This document shows, piece after piece, positions 63,011-64,000 of a stretch of DNA of 64,000 nt. The stretch spans positions 302,287 to 366,286 of the forward strand of contig NZ_MPKW01000009.1 of NCBI RefSeq assembly GCF_009729415.1, given 5' to 3'. Source of the DNA: Mycolicibacterium sp. CBMA 234. Its GTDB lineage: Bacteria; Actinomycetota; Actinomycetes; Mycobacteriales; Mycobacteriaceae. Positions within the stretch are counted from its first letter, which is position 1; every line of letters begins with the position of its first letter. A program made the translations under genes and the position numbers. The notes below the pieces were generated by a model. The model was not told where the DNA came from. It saw nothing but the letters and a program-made list of their open reading frames with translations, and did not search any database.

Positions 63011-63553
63011 ATGAGACGCATCGTGGGCGTCGAAGACTACTTCGACGCCGGCCTGGAACTACTGGTGACGCAGGGCCCGGGCGGCATCAAAGTGGGCACA
63101 TTGTGTGCTGCCCTGGGCGTGACCACCGGCTCGTTCTACGGCTACTTCACTGGCCTCGATGACTTCGTCGCTCAACTCCTGACCACGCGACTGTCCCAGC
63201 CGAACCGTCGCCTGCTCGCACTAGCCGCCTCCGACGACACGCCAGAGTTGCTCATGGCGCGATTGCGCGAGCTCCTGGACATCGTCCCGCACAGCGCCGA
63301 GACGGCGTTACGTGCGTGGGCTTCAAGCCGTGGCGCCGCGGCTCAGTTGCAGCACCGGCTCGACAAGGAACGTGGCGCGGCACTGGCGTCGATCTTGTGC
63401 AAGATCGTTCCGGCGGATCAATGTAGTCAGCTTGCCGACGTCGGGATGGCGCTGCTCATCGGCTACCAGCACTTGTATGCCGACAGCGGGAACGCGGACC
63501 GCGACAGTCTCTTCGAGGAATTCGCGGCAATGGTCTGGGCCCACCAAATGTAG
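63011..63553 (+). CDS. TetR-family regulator, first of a tandem paralogous pair
   Basis: 180 residues from ATG 63011 (TTG 63002, overlapping the ligase stop, is the alternative). The N-terminal domain DYFDAGLELLVTQGPGGIKV to GVTTGSFYGYFTGLDDFVAQ is unusual in its SFYGYF recognition helix, shared with the next gene. It is at the end of the P450-ligase operon and may control it. Confidence 0.85.
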   Translation: MRRIVGVEDYFDAGLELLVTQGPGGIKVGTLCAALGVTTGSFYGYFTGLDDFVAQLLTTRLSQPNRRLLALAASDDTPELLMARLRELLDIVPHSAETALRAWASSRGAAAQLQHRLDKERGAALASILCKIVPADQCSQLADVGMALLIGYQHLYADSGNADRDSLFEEFAAMVWAHQM

Positions 63554-63595
63554 GTTCTATTACAATGCGGCCTACGTAAGTGAAAGGTGTGACAA

Positions 63596-64000
63596 GTGCG
63601 GTTATCGGTCACGCGCGATGATTACTTCGACGCCGCCATGGAGCTCCTCGCCTCGGGCGGAGCGGCCAGCCTCAAGATCGCACCGTTGTGCAAGTCGCTC
63701 AACGTCACCTCTGGATCGTTCTACGGTTACTTCGGCAGCATGGACGGATTCACCGCGGAATTCCTCGCGTTCTGGGAGCAGACCCAGACGGAGCGGATCG
63801 CCGAATTAGCCAATGTGCCAATGGATCTCACGGCACGGATTCATCTGATGAAAACCCTCACCGCGAAATTGCCCCATGACGCAGAGGCGGCGATCCGCGC
63901 CTGGGCGCACGTGAATCCGCAAGTGGCCGACGTTCAGAAGAAGGTCGATGCTCGACGAGTGGAGATTGTGACCGAGCTGTATCGACCGGCGGTTGGTAGC
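63596..64000 (+). CDS. TetR-family regulator, second of the pair (cut by window end)
   Basis: The first 135 residues are present, GTG start, no stop before the window ends. DYFDAAMELLASGGAASLKI and LNVTSGSFYGYFGSMDGFTA align directly with the preceding gene, so the two arose by duplication. The 42-bp gap between them holds an ACGTAAGT motif also seen at 56308-56315. Confidence 0.82.
   Translation, partial: MRLSVTRDDYFDAAMELLASGGAASLKIAPLCKSLNVTSGSFYGYFGSMDGFTAEFLAFWEQTQTERIAELANVPMDLTARIHLMKTLTAKLPHDAEAAIRAWAHVNPQVADVQKKVDARRVEIVTELYRPAVGS

Overview
The window is high-GC chromosomal DNA from a mycobacterium, most likely a fast-growing Mycolicibacterium-type species. The best evidence is a block (about 2.3-10.6 kb) in which AccD3, EchA6, an Rv0906-type metallo-hydrolase, CtpE, the Rv0909/Rv0910 toxin-antitoxin pair and a glyoxalase-fold protein follow each other as in M. 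tuberculosis. An MspA-family porin, NmtR and KmtR homologues, a haemophore-family protein, a CHAP protein and a WS/DGAT acyltransferase agree with this. M. tuberculosis comparisons are from memory, not from a search. I saw no rRNA, prophage, insertion sequence or CRISPR array; there is one tRNA (Arg, CCU).

Layout. 0-2.3 kb: end of a copper amine oxidase gene, then a FAD monooxygenase and divergent TetR sharing palindromic operators. 2.3-10.7 kb: the conserved block. 10.7-20.3 kb: an RCK-gated potassium channel with a cupin, a GNAT, a CHAP protein, a porin plus proline-rich secreted protein, an SLC13-type transporter, small proteins and the tRNA. 20.3-29.8 kb: regulator/enzyme pairs (MarR-reductase, MPI-like protein-hydroxylase, LLM oxidoreductase-XRE, TetR-MpaB oxygenase, aldo/keto reductase). 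29.9-35.2 kb: a CtaB-like prenyltransferase with isopentenyl-diphosphate isomerase, meeting tail to tail a methyltransferase-ABC exporter operon. 35.2-45.7 kb: PAS protein, PadR, nitronate monooxygenase, a TetR-controlled amine oxidase/saccharopine-dehydrogenase-like/membrane protein operon, a dioxygenase-like protein, a haemophore pair, an amino-acid permease, and about 0.9 kb of decayed DNA. 45.7-53.3 kb: two nickel/cobalt sensor-exporter modules (KmtR-CDF and NmtR-CtpJ). 53.4-64 kb: a lipid/alkyl oxidation cluster (acyl-CoA dehydrogenase, SDR, aldehyde dehydrogenase, WS/DGAT, flavin/2Fe-2S reductase, P450, acyl-CoA ligase) flanked by TetR regulators, the last cut by the window end.

The most notable signals are a 53-bp palindromic element present once between genes and once in frame inside accD3; the amine oxidase operon with a duplicated TetR operator; the prenyltransferase-isomerase/methyltransferase-exporter neighbourhood; the paired metal modules; and several strong palindromes beside small open reading frames.
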